64,000 nt of DNA from Mycobacterium nebraskense (GCF_002102255.1 NZ_LQPH01000173.1:1-64000); one strand, 5' to 3'; positions 15,394 to 24,197 are shown, counted from the first letter of the stretch. A program made the numbers and translations. Notes: generated by a model from the sequence alone, not told the origin.

Positions 15394-16989
15394 ATGGTCG
15401 AAACCCTGGTCCGGCCTGACCAGCGTACTGATGCAGTCAGCATCGGCGGTAGCCCCCGAGCGCGAAACTGGACGCTGGCCGTCGCCTGCATGGGTGTCGC
15501 ACTTGTCGTCGCGTCGATGACGGCGTTGAACACCGCGCTGGGAGACCTCGCGGTGGCCACCTCGGCCACGCAGTCGCAGCTGAACTGGATCGTCGACGGA
15601 TACACCGTGGCCCTGGCGTGCCTGCTGTTGCCCGCGGGCGCGATCGGCGATCGCTATGGCAGGCGCGGTGCCCTACTGATCGGCCTGGTGGTCTTCTCGG
15701 TCGGCTCGATGGCGCCGGCGATGCTGCACAGCCCGGCGCAGATCATCGCCGGCCGCGCGGTCGCCGGGATCGGCGCCGCATTCGTGATGCCGGCGACGCT
15801 GTCGCTGCTGACCGTGGCCTATCCCAAAGACGACCGCACCAAGGCGGTCGGGATCTGGGCCGGGACGGCGGGATCCGGCGGCGTGCTGGGCATGATTGGT
15901 TCCGGCCTGCTGCTCCGCTCTTGGGACTGGCACGCGATCTTCTGGTCCCTGGGGGCCGCCGGGCTGGTGATCTTCGCGCTGGCCTGCACCGTCGCCTCGT
16001 CACGCGACAGCGGCGCCCCCCGGATCGATTCGCTGGGCGCGGTCCTGATCGGAGCGGCGGTCGCGATCGCCGTGGCCGCGATCCTCGAGGCGCCGACCCG
16101 CGGATGGGGCGACCCGCCGGTTTGGGCCGGGCTCGTCACGGGTGCGGCGCTCGCCGCGGCGTTCGGTGTCGTCGAGCTGCGCCTCGCGCGGCGCACCAGG
16201 CAACCCCTGCTCGACGTCCGGTTGTTCGCCGACCCGAATTTCGCCACGGGCGTCGCCGCGATCGTCATCCTGTTCGGCGCGACGTTCGGGTTCTTCTACA
16301 TCGGCATGCAATACGTGCAACAGATCATGGGCTACTCGGCTCTGGCGACGGCAATCGCCTTCGGCCCGTTCATGGTGCCGCTGGGCATTTTCTCGGCGCT
16401 GTCGTTCTGGTACGTGCCCAAGCTGGGTCTGCGGCTGGTGCTGTTCATCGGCACGCTGCTGATGGCGGTCGGCTTCGCGTGCATGTATCGGCTGAACCTG
16501 CACGCGTCTTATCTTGAATTCGCCTGGCCGACACTGATATTGGCCACCGGCATCGGAATCTGCACGGCACCGACGACGTCGGCGATCATGGGAGCGGTGC
16601 CCGACGAGAAGCAGGGCGTCGCCTCCGCGGTGAACGATACGTCCCGCGAGATGGGCGGCGCGTTGGGGATCGCGGTGGCGGGTTCGATTCTGGCCGGCCG
16701 CTATTCGCACGAGCTCGCCCCGAAGTTGGCGGGCTTTCCTGAGCCCGTTCGCGGACCGGCCACCGATTCGTTGGCCAAGGCCGTCGAGGTGGCGGGCAGG
16801 ATGGGACCAGGGGGTCGCCCGCTGGCGGACATCAGCAAGACCGCGTTCCTGGCGGCGTTGCACGCGTCAACCATCACGATGGCGGTGATCGTCGCCCTCG
16901 CCGCCGTGCTGATCGCGGTTTGGGCGCCCGGGCGCGACGGCCGGCAGCTCAGGCCGGTACGCGGGATGCTGTCTCGCCGCCATCACTGA
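15394..16989 (+). CDS. MFS drug:H+ antiporter, DHA2 (14-segment) type
   Basis: A 531-residue major facilitator protein. The ATG at 15394 is chosen for its GAGGAGG ribosome binding site 8 bases upstream. Motifs include the first-loop GDRYGRRGALLIG (motif A), NWIVDGYTVALACLLLP, and AGTAGSGGVLGMIGSGLLL (motif C, antiporters). Length and about 14 hydrophobic segments point to the DHA2 drug-efflux group. It is paired with the divergent TetR gene at 14631. It converges with mftG, the two stops overlapping by 7 bases, with no terminator between them. Substrates cannot be predicted. Confidence 0.92.
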   Translation: MVETLVRPDQRTDAVSIGGSPRARNWTLAVACMGVALVVASMTALNTALGDLAVATSATQSQLNWIVDGYTVALACLLLPAGAIGDRYGRRGALLIGLVVFSVGSMAPAMLHSPAQIIAGRAVAGIGAAFVMPATLSLLTVAYPKDDRTKAVGIWAGTAGSGGVLGMIGSGLLLRSWDWHAIFWSLGAAGLVIFALACTVASSRDSGAPRIDSLGAVLIGAAVAIAVAAILEAPTRGWGDPPVWAGLVTGAALAAAFGVVELRLARRTRQPLLDVRLFADPNFATGVAAIVILFGATFGFFYIGMQYVQQIMGYSALATAIAFGPFMVPLGIFSALSFWYVPKLGLRLVLFIGTLLMAVGFACMYRLNLHASYLEFAWPTLILATGIGICTAPTTSAIMGAVPDEKQGVASAVNDTSREMGGALGIAVAGSILAGRYSHELAPKLAGFPEPVRGPATDSLAKAVEVAGRMGPGGRPLADISKTAFLAALHASTITMAVIVALAAVLIAVWAPGRDGRQLRPVRGMLSRRHH

Positions 16990-18422
16990 ACGAATCCCGC
17001 GGCCCGGTGCCCGAGCATCACGATGGTGGCGTGCGGCCCACGGCTGGTGATGGTGGGCAAGATCGAGCCGTCGATCACCCACAGGTTGTCGATCCCGTGC
17101 ACCCGGCAGCGATGATCGACGACGGCCCGCGGGTCGGTATCGGGACCCATCGGCGCTGTGCCGCATAGATGTTGCGAGGTGGACCATACCGGAGCGCCGA
17201 CATACGTTGCGGTACCGGCCAATTCCCGGGCTACGGCGGCCCCGCGGCGCAGCGCCGCGACGTCGTCGGGCTCGCTGTCGTAACGATGCTCTATTCGGGG
17301 GGCCACGTCGGGATCCGCCGACGCCAGCGTGATGCGCCCGCGCGCCCTCGGCTGCATGAGCGCCACCCCGATGTGCGGCCAGTCGGCGTGTCCGGCGGTG
17401 CCGTCCCCGGTCATCGCGACGAATCCGCCCGTGTAAGGCCTGATCTCCACGTCATCGGCGGTGCTGAGCACGACCTCGAGCACCGGCCGGCCGGGGGCAA
17501 CCGTCCAGTCGGTGGGCAACACCCACTCGGGGTGATCACTGAACGACGTCCCCACCGGAAGTGGAATCACCACGGGGACGCCGACGGCCCGCAGCCCGTC
17601 CTCAGCCCCGATGCCGGAGAGCATGAGCAGCTGCGCCGTCTGAATGGCACCGGCGCACAACACGATCCGGTCGGCGGTCATGGCGATGCGGCCGTGCGGG
17701 CCGATCGCGTCGACACCCACGGCCGCGGTGCCGGTGAACCGCAACCGCGCCGCGCGTGTCCGCGCGTGCAATGTCAGATTCGGCCGGCCCAGGGCCGGCA
17801 ACAGGAATCCCGCGCCCGATCCGGTACGCACGCCGTCGACGATGTTGAGCGGGACGGCGCCCATCCCCGAAACCGGCTCGGGCCCAGCGTCATTGAGATC
17901 ATCGATCCAGTCGAACCCGGCGCGCTGCGCGGCAGCGATGAAACGCTCGGTGGTCCCGGTCATTTCGTGGGTGCGACGCACCCGGATGGGGCCGCTGCCG
18001 CCATGGGCCGGACCGCTGAAATCGAGGTCGGTCTCGATGGCGCGGAAGCTGTCGAGGACATCGGGCCAGGCCCAGCCGGGTAGCGACAGGCGGTCGAAGT
18101 CGCGCGGCAGTCCCCGACAGAAGTAGCCGCCGTTGATCGCACCCGAACCGCCGACCGTCGCCCCACGCACGATCGGATGCCGGCGCACGGGTCGATCGGT
18201 CAGGCTGGTCTGATAGCGCCGCACCAGTGGACTGCCGGCCCCGATCGGCAGCTGCAACCCGTTGGCGGTTTGAGCGAGCAATCCCGGATCATCGAGGGCC
18301 GGCCCCGCCTCGAGGAGGGTCACCGCGCAGCCGGGATCGGCGGAAAGACGTTCGGCAACAACCGATCCAGCACTGCCGGCACCGACGATCAGCACATCGC
18401 TGTGCGGGGCGGCCTTACTCAA
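16983..18422 (-). CDS. mftG: mycofactocin system GMC oxidoreductase MftG
   Basis: A 479-residue GMC-family flavoprotein. The N-terminal FAD motif is VLIVGAGSAGSVVAERLSAD, GMC signature 1 is VRGATVGGSGAINGGYFCRG, and the C-terminal catalytic region contains HLCGTAPMG and NLWVIDGSILPTITSRGPH. Position at the end of the mft cluster and family identify MftG, which in mycobacteria is reported to pass electrons from reduced mycofactocin toward respiration. Starts 19 bases after mftF. Equivalent to Rv0697. Confidence 0.93.
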   Translation of the reverse strand: MSKAAPHSDVLIVGAGSAGSVVAERLSADPGCAVTLLEAGPALDDPGLLAQTANGLQLPIGAGSPLVRRYQTSLTDRPVRRHPIVRGATVGGSGAINGGYFCRGLPRDFDRLSLPGWAWPDVLDSFRAIETDLDFSGPAHGGSGPIRVRRTHEMTGTTERFIAAAQRAGFDWIDDLNDAGPEPVSGMGAVPLNIVDGVRTGSGAGFLLPALGRPNLTLHARTRAARLRFTGTAAVGVDAIGPHGRIAMTADRIVLCAGAIQTAQLLMLSGIGAEDGLRAVGVPVVIPLPVGTSFSDHPEWVLPTDWTVAPGRPVLEVVLSTADDVEIRPYTGGFVAMTGDGTAGHADWPHIGVALMQPRARGRITLASADPDVAPRIEHRYDSEPDDVAALRRGAAVARELAGTATYVGAPVWSTSQHLCGTAPMGPDTDPRAVVDHRCRVHGIDNLWVIDGSILPTITSRGPHATIVMLGHRAAGFVQ

Positions 18423-18441
18423 CGGCGGGTCAAGGTGGCGG

Positions 18442-19854
18442 CTAGCTGCGAATCTGGGGTTTCAGCGCGCGCAGGTTGCGCTCCCGCAGCACGCCCCACC
18501 ACAGCCCGAGGCCGTACGCCAGGTCGTCGACGCGCTTGAGCAGCAGATAGGTCAGCAGGCCGATCGGCTCGGCGTCGTCACCGATGGCGTCCCGGCGGCG
18601 CAGCCAGTCCACCACGCCGTCCATGATCGCCGCGACCAGCACGACACGTCGGAAATGTCTCGACAGCGTGGCGGCGACCAGTGCCAGCGGCCAGTAGTGG
18701 CGGCACAGGGCCGACGCCAGCTGCAGCGCCGCCGACGACAGGCCGCGGGCCGCGATCACCACCACGTCGGTGATCGACGTCTCGGCGCCGCGCATCGCCC
18801 TGGCGATCCGGCGACCGGTCAGGACGGCGAGGACGACGGACGCCAGCCGGGACAGGCTGGTCCCGAACGCCATCAGGATCCAGGTCATCAGCGCCCAGCC
18901 GGAGATCACCACCGGCGCCGTCTTGTCCGGGTGGCGCACCGAGAGCGGGGCCGCCGAACCGCCGTAAAACGCCTTGCGCGCGAGCCAATCCCGCAGTTCC
19001 GTGCGGTGGTCGTGGGCGACCAGCGCGATGGGCTCGTAGCGCAGCCGGGCGCCGGCTTCGATGAGCCGCCAGCACAGGTCGACGTCCTCGCCGGATTGCA
19101 GGGTCTCGTCGAACCCGCCGACACCGCGGAGGGCGGAGCAGCGACAGATGATCGCGGCGCTGGGCACGTAGGACACCGTGCTGTGGGGTAGCACCGGCGC
19201 TTCGCGCTCGCCGAGGTCGAGCGACGAGTGCACCGCCTCGTAACGCGCCACCACGTTCTCACTGTGCGACAAACCGACGATGCGCGGCGCGGCCAGGGCC
19301 ACGGTGGGGTCGCAGAAATGCCCGAGCAGCGCCTCCAGCCACCCGCGCCGTGGGGCGACATCGGAATCCAGGAATGCGACGTAGTCGGTGGTGCAGGCGG
19401 CCAGCCCGGTGTTGCGAGCCGCTGCCGGTCCCCTGCTGCGGGAGTGCCGCAACACTTCGACGTCGCAGTGCGCGCCGACGAAATCTTCCGGCTCGATCGG
19501 CGGGAACGACCCGTCGTCCACCACGATGACCCGCAGACCGCGCAGCGAACTCACCAGGCGCCGCACTCCGGACAGGTTGTCCCGCACCGGAATTACCACG
19601 GTCACGTCGCGGTGCGACGGGCCGCCGGCCGGCCGCGGATGCGCCACCGTGGCGTCCAGCAGCGTGCGGGCCAACTGCGCGCTGATGTCGTCGCGCACCT
19701 TCAGCCGGCCGTCGCACAGCAGGTCCTGGGCGGCCGGCGCCAGCTTGAGCAGCCGGGTCGGCGAACCGCCGAGCAGCGCGGAGCCATCGCCGAGCACCCG
19801 CACCCGGCGATCGACCTGGACGGCGAAGCCGTCGGGCAGCCGGGACGGGCTCAT
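18442..19854 (-). CDS. mftF: mycofactocin glycosyltransferase MftF
   Basis: A 470-residue family-2 glycosyltransferase, the same length as Rv0696. The start at 19854 overlaps the mftE stop as ATGA. The catalytic domain has VTVVIPVRDN, VIVVDDGS, DSDVAPRRGW (DxD) and the acceptor-site GEDVDLCWRL. The C-terminal third is hydrophobic and likely membrane-associated. MftF adds beta-1,4-linked glucose units to the mycofactocin core. A longer in-frame extension upstream, across mftE, is not real. Confidence 0.94.
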   Translation of the reverse strand: MSPSRLPDGFAVQVDRRVRVLGDGSALLGGSPTRLLKLAPAAQDLLCDGRLKVRDDISAQLARTLLDATVAHPRPAGGPSHRDVTVVIPVRDNLSGVRRLVSSLRGLRVIVVDDGSFPPIEPEDFVGAHCDVEVLRHSRSRGPAAARNTGLAACTTDYVAFLDSDVAPRRGWLEALLGHFCDPTVALAAPRIVGLSHSENVVARYEAVHSSLDLGEREAPVLPHSTVSYVPSAAIICRCSALRGVGGFDETLQSGEDVDLCWRLIEAGARLRYEPIALVAHDHRTELRDWLARKAFYGGSAAPLSVRHPDKTAPVVISGWALMTWILMAFGTSLSRLASVVLAVLTGRRIARAMRGAETSITDVVVIAARGLSSAALQLASALCRHYWPLALVAATLSRHFRRVVLVAAIMDGVVDWLRRRDAIGDDAEPIGLLTYLLLKRVDDLAYGLGLWWGVLRERNLRALKPQIRS

Positions 19855-20594
19855 GTCAGCATCCCGTCGCGCCCGGGTGACCACCGGGCCACTCGGCGGA
19901 CACAGCCGTCGACCATCTCGGCGAGGATGCGCTGGCCCTCGGCGGCGGTCGCGGTGGTCGGGTCTCCCAACACACCCACGGGGCTGACCGCCGCGACTCC
20001 CCCGCGGCGCATCGACGGGAGCAATTCGGGCAGCGGCGCCGGGTTGCCGGTGAGCCACCGGTCGGTCCGCACGTCGCCGGGCGAGATGTGCAGCAACAGC
20101 GAGGTTTCGGTGTGCCCGGCGTGGGCGTCGCCACCGGTGGCCAGGCATGGGCACCAGCCGGCGTCGCGGCCCTCGACCCGCAGCCGCGCTACCGCGGCGG
20201 TCAGCGCGGCGACGTTGCCGCCGTGGCCGTTGACGAAGACAAGGCGCCGGGCCCAGCTCGCGGCCGACCGGCCGTACTCCACCAGCAGCATCGTCAGGGC
20301 TTCGGTACCGATGGAGATCGTTCCGGCGAAACTCTGGTGCTCGCCGCTGGCGCCGTAGGCGATGGCCGGCGCCACGCACCAGTCGCGCTCGAGGCGCGCC
20401 TCGAGACCGGCCCGGGCGCCGCGGGCGACCGCGGTTGCGATCCGGGTGTCGGTATCCAACGGCAGGTGCGGACCGTGCTGTTCGGTCGACCCCAGCGGGA
20501 TCATTATCGACGGCGAGGTGCCCGATAGCTGGCTTGACGTTGCCACTGCCAATTCGCCTAGTACGGGCACTCGGTGATGGTAGGACGAATTCAC
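19851..20594 (-). CDS. mftE: mycofactocin precursor peptidase MftE
   Basis: A creatininase-family metallopeptidase of 247 residues from the GTG at 20594 (NSSYHHRVPVLGELA). A further ATG at 20648 would add 18 residues of poor character. Metal ligands are visible in STEQHGPHLPLDTDTRIA, NGHGGN and GDAHAGHTETS. MftE releases the modified C-terminal Val-Tyr dipeptide from MftA. It follows mftD after an unusually long gap of 163 bases, which may hold its own promoter. The ribosome binding site is weak. Confidence 0.93.
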   Translation of the reverse strand: MNSSYHHRVPVLGELAVATSSQLSGTSPSIMIPLGSTEQHGPHLPLDTDTRIATAVARGARAGLEARLERDWCVAPAIAYGASGEHQSFAGTISIGTEALTMLLVEYGRSAASWARRLVFVNGHGGNVAALTAAVARLRVEGRDAGWCPCLATGGDAHAGHTETSLLLHISPGDVRTDRWLTGNPAPLPELLPSMRRGGVAAVSPVGVLGDPTTATAAEGQRILAEMVDGCVRRVARWSPGRDGMLT

Positions 20595-20757
20595 CTGGCG
20601 TGCACCGGTTGTTGTCCCGCGAAAACGATTTTTTTCTGCCTGGTTCATCGAACGTTCGAAAATTGTGCTCGTTCGTCACGGGTACCCCGTGTGTACCACG
20701 ATTTGCGGGCCGCCGTCATTCCGGACAAATCTGCCCGGGATATCGGCATTTAGCTGG
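20595..20757 (-). promoter_or_regulatory. mftD-mftE spacer with 12-bp palindrome
   Basis: All other junctions from mftA to mftG are overlapping or under 20 bases, but here 163 bases are non-coding. They include the perfect palindrome TCGAACGTTCGA (20648-20659) and an AT-rich stretch (20627-20637), suggesting an internal promoter/operator. No promoter hexamers stand out. Confidence 0.35.
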
Positions 20758-21948
20758 TCAGGCGTTCCCGGTGGACGGCACACCCAGCGCCCGGGCGAAG
20801 CCGGGCGGCACCAGGATGTCGTCCGGTCCGAGGTCGTGGACGCTGGCGTGGCCCAGACCCATCAGCGCCGAGTCGATGCCCCCGCTCAGGATGTCGAGTA
20901 CGTTCTCGACGCCCGCCTGGCCGGCAGCGGCCAGGCCCCACAGGTACGCGCGGCCGATCATCACCGCGCGCGCCCCGAGCGCCACGGCCTTCACGACGTC
21001 GCTGCCGCGGCGGATGCCGCCGTCGAGCAGCACCTCGACCTGGTCGCCGACCGCGGCGGCCACCGCGGGCAGGGCGCGGATCGACGCCGGCGTGCCGTCC
21101 AGGTTGTTGCCGCCGTGGTTCGACACCGAAATCGCCGAAACCCCGGCATCCACAGCCCTTTTCGCGTCATCGACGCGCATCACACCCTTGAGCATGAACG
21201 GACCGCCCCACAGTTCACGTAGCCAGGCGATGTCTTCCCACGTCGGGGGCGGCGTACCCATCCATTCCCCGTAGGCCGCGAAGAAGGGCGGCCCGGGCTC
21301 ACCGCGGCGCCCCTGGTTGGGCACCCGCAGGTCCGGCGGCCGCAGAGTCTTGCCGTACTTCCACAGCCAGCGGGGCTTGAAGACCGCCTCCGGAGACTGC
21401 CGCAGGATGGTTCGCAGGTTCATCTCCTCGGGGATCTTGGGACTACCCCAGTCGCGACCGTGTGAGAACGACCAGTCGGTGGTGACGATCAAACCGACCG
21501 CGCCGGCCTGGCGCGCGCGCTCCACCCGCTCGGCGATCGCGTCGCGCCCGCCCAGCCAGTACACCTGGAAGAAGACCTTGGGGTTTGCGGCGATGACTTC
21601 CTCGATCGGCTTGCTGGCGAAAGAGGACAGGCCCATCGCCGTCCCCCGCGCCGCCGCGGCCCGCGCAACGGCGACCTCGCCGTCGGGATCGACCGCCTGG
21701 ACACCGGTTGGCGAAATCAGCACCGGCATCGAAATGTCTTGTCCCATAACGGTGGTCGATTGGTCGCGCTTTTCGGGCGCGCCGACGACATGGGGCGCGA
21801 ACCCGAGTTCGCTGAACGCCTCGACGTTGTTGGAGACGGTGATTCCCTTTTCACTGCCCGCGACCAGGGCCGAGTAAACGGATTTCGGTAGCCGCCGCTT
21901 CGCGCGTTGCTGGGCGATGGCTACGGTTTCGAACCATTGGTCGGCCAT
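20758..21948 (-). CDS. mftD: mycofactocin dehydrogenase MftD (pre-mycofactocin synthase)
   Basis: A 396-residue FMN-dependent alpha-hydroxy-acid oxidase family protein, long annotated lldD1 in M. tuberculosis (Rv0694). FMN-barrel motifs are VLISPTGVQAVDPDGE, the catalytic SNHGGNNLDGTPASI and LLDGGIRRGSDVVKA. MftD oxidises AHDP to pre-mycofactocin, giving the alpha-keto amide redox centre. It starts 2 bases after the mftC stop. Confidence 0.95.
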   Translation of the reverse strand: MADQWFETVAIAQQRAKRRLPKSVYSALVAGSEKGITVSNNVEAFSELGFAPHVVGAPEKRDQSTTVMGQDISMPVLISPTGVQAVDPDGEVAVARAAAARGTAMGLSSFASKPIEEVIAANPKVFFQVYWLGGRDAIAERVERARQAGAVGLIVTTDWSFSHGRDWGSPKIPEEMNLRTILRQSPEAVFKPRWLWKYGKTLRPPDLRVPNQGRRGEPGPPFFAAYGEWMGTPPPTWEDIAWLRELWGGPFMLKGVMRVDDAKRAVDAGVSAISVSNHGGNNLDGTPASIRALPAVAAAVGDQVEVLLDGGIRRGSDVVKAVALGARAVMIGRAYLWGLAAAGQAGVENVLDILSGGIDSALMGLGHASVHDLGPDDILVPPGFARALGVPSTGNA

Positions 21949-21950
21949 GG

Positions 21951-23138
21951 CTATAGGGGACTTTCGTTGCAGAGGCGCGCGGGTGGCACGTCGGGTGGTC
22001 GCACGGACAGCGTCAGGGGCACCGGCTGGCGAACCCGTCGCCCGTGAGAATGGTCGGCCCTGGGGCGCGGCGTCTCACGCCGGCGGGCCAGTGCCGACGC
22101 GCTGTGCCCCTGGACGCACTCGGGATCCGGCCCATCCATCGGCAGGCCGGTGAAGAACTTGGCCGCCATGCAACCGCCCCGGCAGGCGTCGTAGTGCCCG
22201 CAGCTGCCGCAAGCGCCGGCGGACTGCGGTTCACGCAGCTCACGGAACAGCGGTGCGTTCTTCCAGACATTGTCGAATCCGTTGTCTGTCAACACGTTTC
22301 CGGCCAGGAAGCGGTCGTGGATGGCGAACGGGCATGCGTACACGTCACCCACCGGGTCGATCAGGCACACCACCCGGCCGGCGCCGCACATGTTCAGGCC
22401 AGCCAACGCGCCGGACGAACCCAGCGGCGACAGGTGGAAGAAGGAGTCACCGGTGAGCACCCGTTCACCCTTGGCCACCAGCCAGTCGTAGAGCTGGACC
22501 TGCTGGGCCGCGGTGGGGTGCAGGTCCTCCCAGACGTCCGCGCCCCGCCCCGAGGGACGTAACCGGGTGATCCGCAGGGTGGCACCGTAACGGCTTGCCA
22601 GCGCGGCGAATTCGTCGAGCTGGTCGACGTTGTGCCGGGTGACGACGACGGAGATCTTTGCGTCCGCAAACCCCGCAGCGGCCAGGTTCTCCAGCGCGCG
22701 CACGGCCATGGCGAAGGACCCCGGACCGCGGACCGCGTCATTGACCTCCGCGGTGGCGCCGTCGAGTGAAATCTGGACATCGACGTAATCGCTGGCGGCC
22801 AACCGGGCGGCGACCTCTTCGGTGATGCGCACCCCGTTGGTGGAGAACTTCACCCCCACGTGGTGTGCGGTCGCGTAGTCCACCAGCTCCCAGAAGTCCG
22901 GGCGCACGGTGGGCTCCCCGCCGCCGATGTTGACGTAGAACACCTGCATGCGTTCCAGCTCGTCGATGATGTCCATGCACTGCCGGGTCGACAGCTCCCG
23001 CGGATCCCGCTTGCCCGAGGACGAAAGGCAGTGCACGCATGCCAGGTTGCAGGCGTACGTCAGCTCCCACGTCAGGCAGATCGGCGCGTCCAGTCCGCTC
23101 TCGAACTGCTCGATGAGCCGCGGCACGGTGGCTGTCAT
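21951..23138 (-). CDS. mftC: mycofactocin radical SAM maturase MftC
   Basis: A 395-residue radical SAM/SPASM protein. The SAM cluster motif is CNLACVHC (about residues 29-36), followed by GGGEPTVRPDF. The SPASM region has auxiliary-cluster cysteines in NMCGAGRVVC, YACPF and CGSCGHYDACRGGC. MftC decarboxylates the C-terminal tyrosine of MftA and forms the Val-Tyr crosslink. The ATG overlaps the mftB stop (ATGA), with AGGAGG inside mftB. Confidence 0.97.
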   Translation of the reverse strand: MTATVPRLIEQFESGLDAPICLTWELTYACNLACVHCLSSSGKRDPRELSTRQCMDIIDELERMQVFYVNIGGGEPTVRPDFWELVDYATAHHVGVKFSTNGVRITEEVAARLAASDYVDVQISLDGATAEVNDAVRGPGSFAMAVRALENLAAAGFADAKISVVVTRHNVDQLDEFAALASRYGATLRITRLRPSGRGADVWEDLHPTAAQQVQLYDWLVAKGERVLTGDSFFHLSPLGSSGALAGLNMCGAGRVVCLIDPVGDVYACPFAIHDRFLAGNVLTDNGFDNVWKNAPLFRELREPQSAGACGSCGHYDACRGGCMAAKFFTGLPMDGPDPECVQGHSASALARRRETPRPRADHSHGRRVRQPVPLTLSVRPPDVPPARLCNESPL

Positions 23139-23428
23139 GGAACCTCCTGGGGTACCAACATCTTCGAATCGGCCAACACACCCAGCGCGTGCAAGTACGG
23201 CGCCTCACCCGAGTCGTCCACGCCCGCCGCGCGGCAGGCGGAATGAACGTCGGGATGGTCGGCCAGCGACCGCACCACCGTGAGAATGGTGCGGTTTTTC
23301 AGAAAGGACAGCTTGCGGGTGCCGAAGTGGTAGAGCAGCGCCCCGAACGGTTCCGGTCGAACCGCCACTTGCGGGTGCAACCGCCAGCCGCGGTCAGGGT
23401 CGAACACGCGCGTCAGTACACCCCGCAC
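23135..23428 (-). CDS. mftB: mycofactocin chaperone MftB
   Basis: A protein of about 97 residues from the GTG at 23428, which lies within the last codons of mftA (16-base overlap). It has the PqqD-like RiPP recognition fold pattern: LHPQVAVRPEPFGALLYHFGTR and LADSKMLVPQEVP. It binds the MftA leader and presents it to MftC. A second GTG at 23407 is possible. It overlaps mftC by 4 bases. Confidence 0.9.
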   Translation of the reverse strand: MRGVLTRVFDPDRGWRLHPQVAVRPEPFGALLYHFGTRKLSFLKNRTILTVVRSLADHPDVHSACRAAGVDDSGEAPYLHALGVLADSKMLVPQEVP

Positions 23429-23502
23429 ATGCCGTCGATGGACACCTCTTCGACCAGGGTCTCGGTGACGAGCTGGGTCTCGGTCTCGGTTTCGTGGTCC
23501 AC
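23413..23502 (-). CDS. mftA: mycofactocin precursor peptide MftA
   Basis: A 29-residue ribosomal precursor beginning MDHETETETQLVTETLVEE and ending IDGMCGVY, the canonical mycofactocin C-terminus; the last Val and Tyr become the cofactor core. The GTG at 23502 is the only start after an in-frame TGA just upstream, with GAAAGG 9 bases before it. It is too short for routine gene calling and overlaps mftB. First gene of mftABCDEFG, divergent from mftR across 98 bases. Confidence 0.96.
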   Translation of the reverse strand: MDHETETETQLVTETLVEEVSIDGMCGVY

Positions 23503-23600
23503 GGGTCATTGCCTTTCGTCGGTTCTTGACAACGATGGGGATCGAGTCACAAGCTTCGTCAGAATATGGCATCGAGTGCCGAAATGGAAGGGCGGGTGTC
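23503..23600. promoter_or_regulatory. mftR-mftA divergent control region
   Basis: On the minus strand TTCCAT (23589-23584) and TATTCT (23566-23561) with 17-base spacing make a promoter for mftA. Its spacer holds the small dyad GGCA-TCGAG-TGCC (23568-23580). The motif ATCGAGT recurs at 23541-23547 and 23571-23577, 30 bases apart. This is where MftR should bind; the exact operator is inferred. Confidence 0.5.
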
Positions 23601-24197
23601 ATGGTGCCGCAGCCGCGGGTGGGCCGTCGCCGCTCGACAACGCCGCACCACATCACCGACGTCGCCATCGAGCTGTTCAGCGCCCGCGGTTTCGCCGACG
23701 TCAGCGTCGATGACGTCGCGCAGGCGGCCGGCATCTCGCGGCGAACGCTGTTCCGCTATTACGCGTCCAAGAACGCCATCCCGTGGGGCGACTTCGATAC
23801 CCACCTCGCGCACCTGCGCGACCTACTCGACAACGTCCATCCGCAGGTTCCGCTGGGCCAGGCGCTGCGCGATGCGCTCTTGGCGTTCAACACCTTTGAC
23901 GAGTCCGAGACCGCGCGGCACCGCCAGCGCATGCGGGTCATCCTGCAAACCGCTGAACTACAGGCCTATTCGATGACGATGTACGCCGGCTGGCGCGAGG
24001 TGATCGCCGGCTTCGTGGCCCGCCGGTTGGACTGCAAGACGACCGACCTGCTGCCCCAGACCGCCGCCTGGACCATGCTCGGAGTGGCATTGAGCGCCTA
24101 CGAGCACTGGCTCGGCGACGAGTCCGTTCCGCTGCCGACCGCACTGGGCAACGCGTTCGACGTTGTTCGCGCCGGCCTGGACAGGCTGGATCGGTGA
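23601..24197 (+). CDS. mftR: mycofactocin system regulator MftR (TetR family)
   Basis: A 198-residue TetR regulator, the length of Rv0691c, from the ATG at 23601 (MVPQPRVGRRRSTTPHH). The helix-turn-helix reads ADVSVDDVAQAAGISRRTLFRYYASK. MftR represses mft genes and is reported to respond to long-chain acyl-CoA. The stop overlaps the next gene (GTGA), so both are probably made together. Longer in-frame starts upstream would run over the mftA promoter. Confidence 0.93.
   Translation: MVPQPRVGRRRSTTPHHITDVAIELFSARGFADVSVDDVAQAAGISRRTLFRYYASKNAIPWGDFDTHLAHLRDLLDNVHPQVPLGQALRDALLAFNTFDESETARHRQRMRVILQTAELQAYSMTMYAGWREVIAGFVARRLDCKTTDLLPQTAAWTMLGVALSAYEHWLGDESVPLPTALGNAFDVVRAGLDRLDR

Noticed and set aside
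19855..20679. Upstream extension of mftF to a 745-residue protein
   Set aside because: The extension reads through mftE in another frame and is arginine-rich noise. The ATG at 19854 matches the family length.
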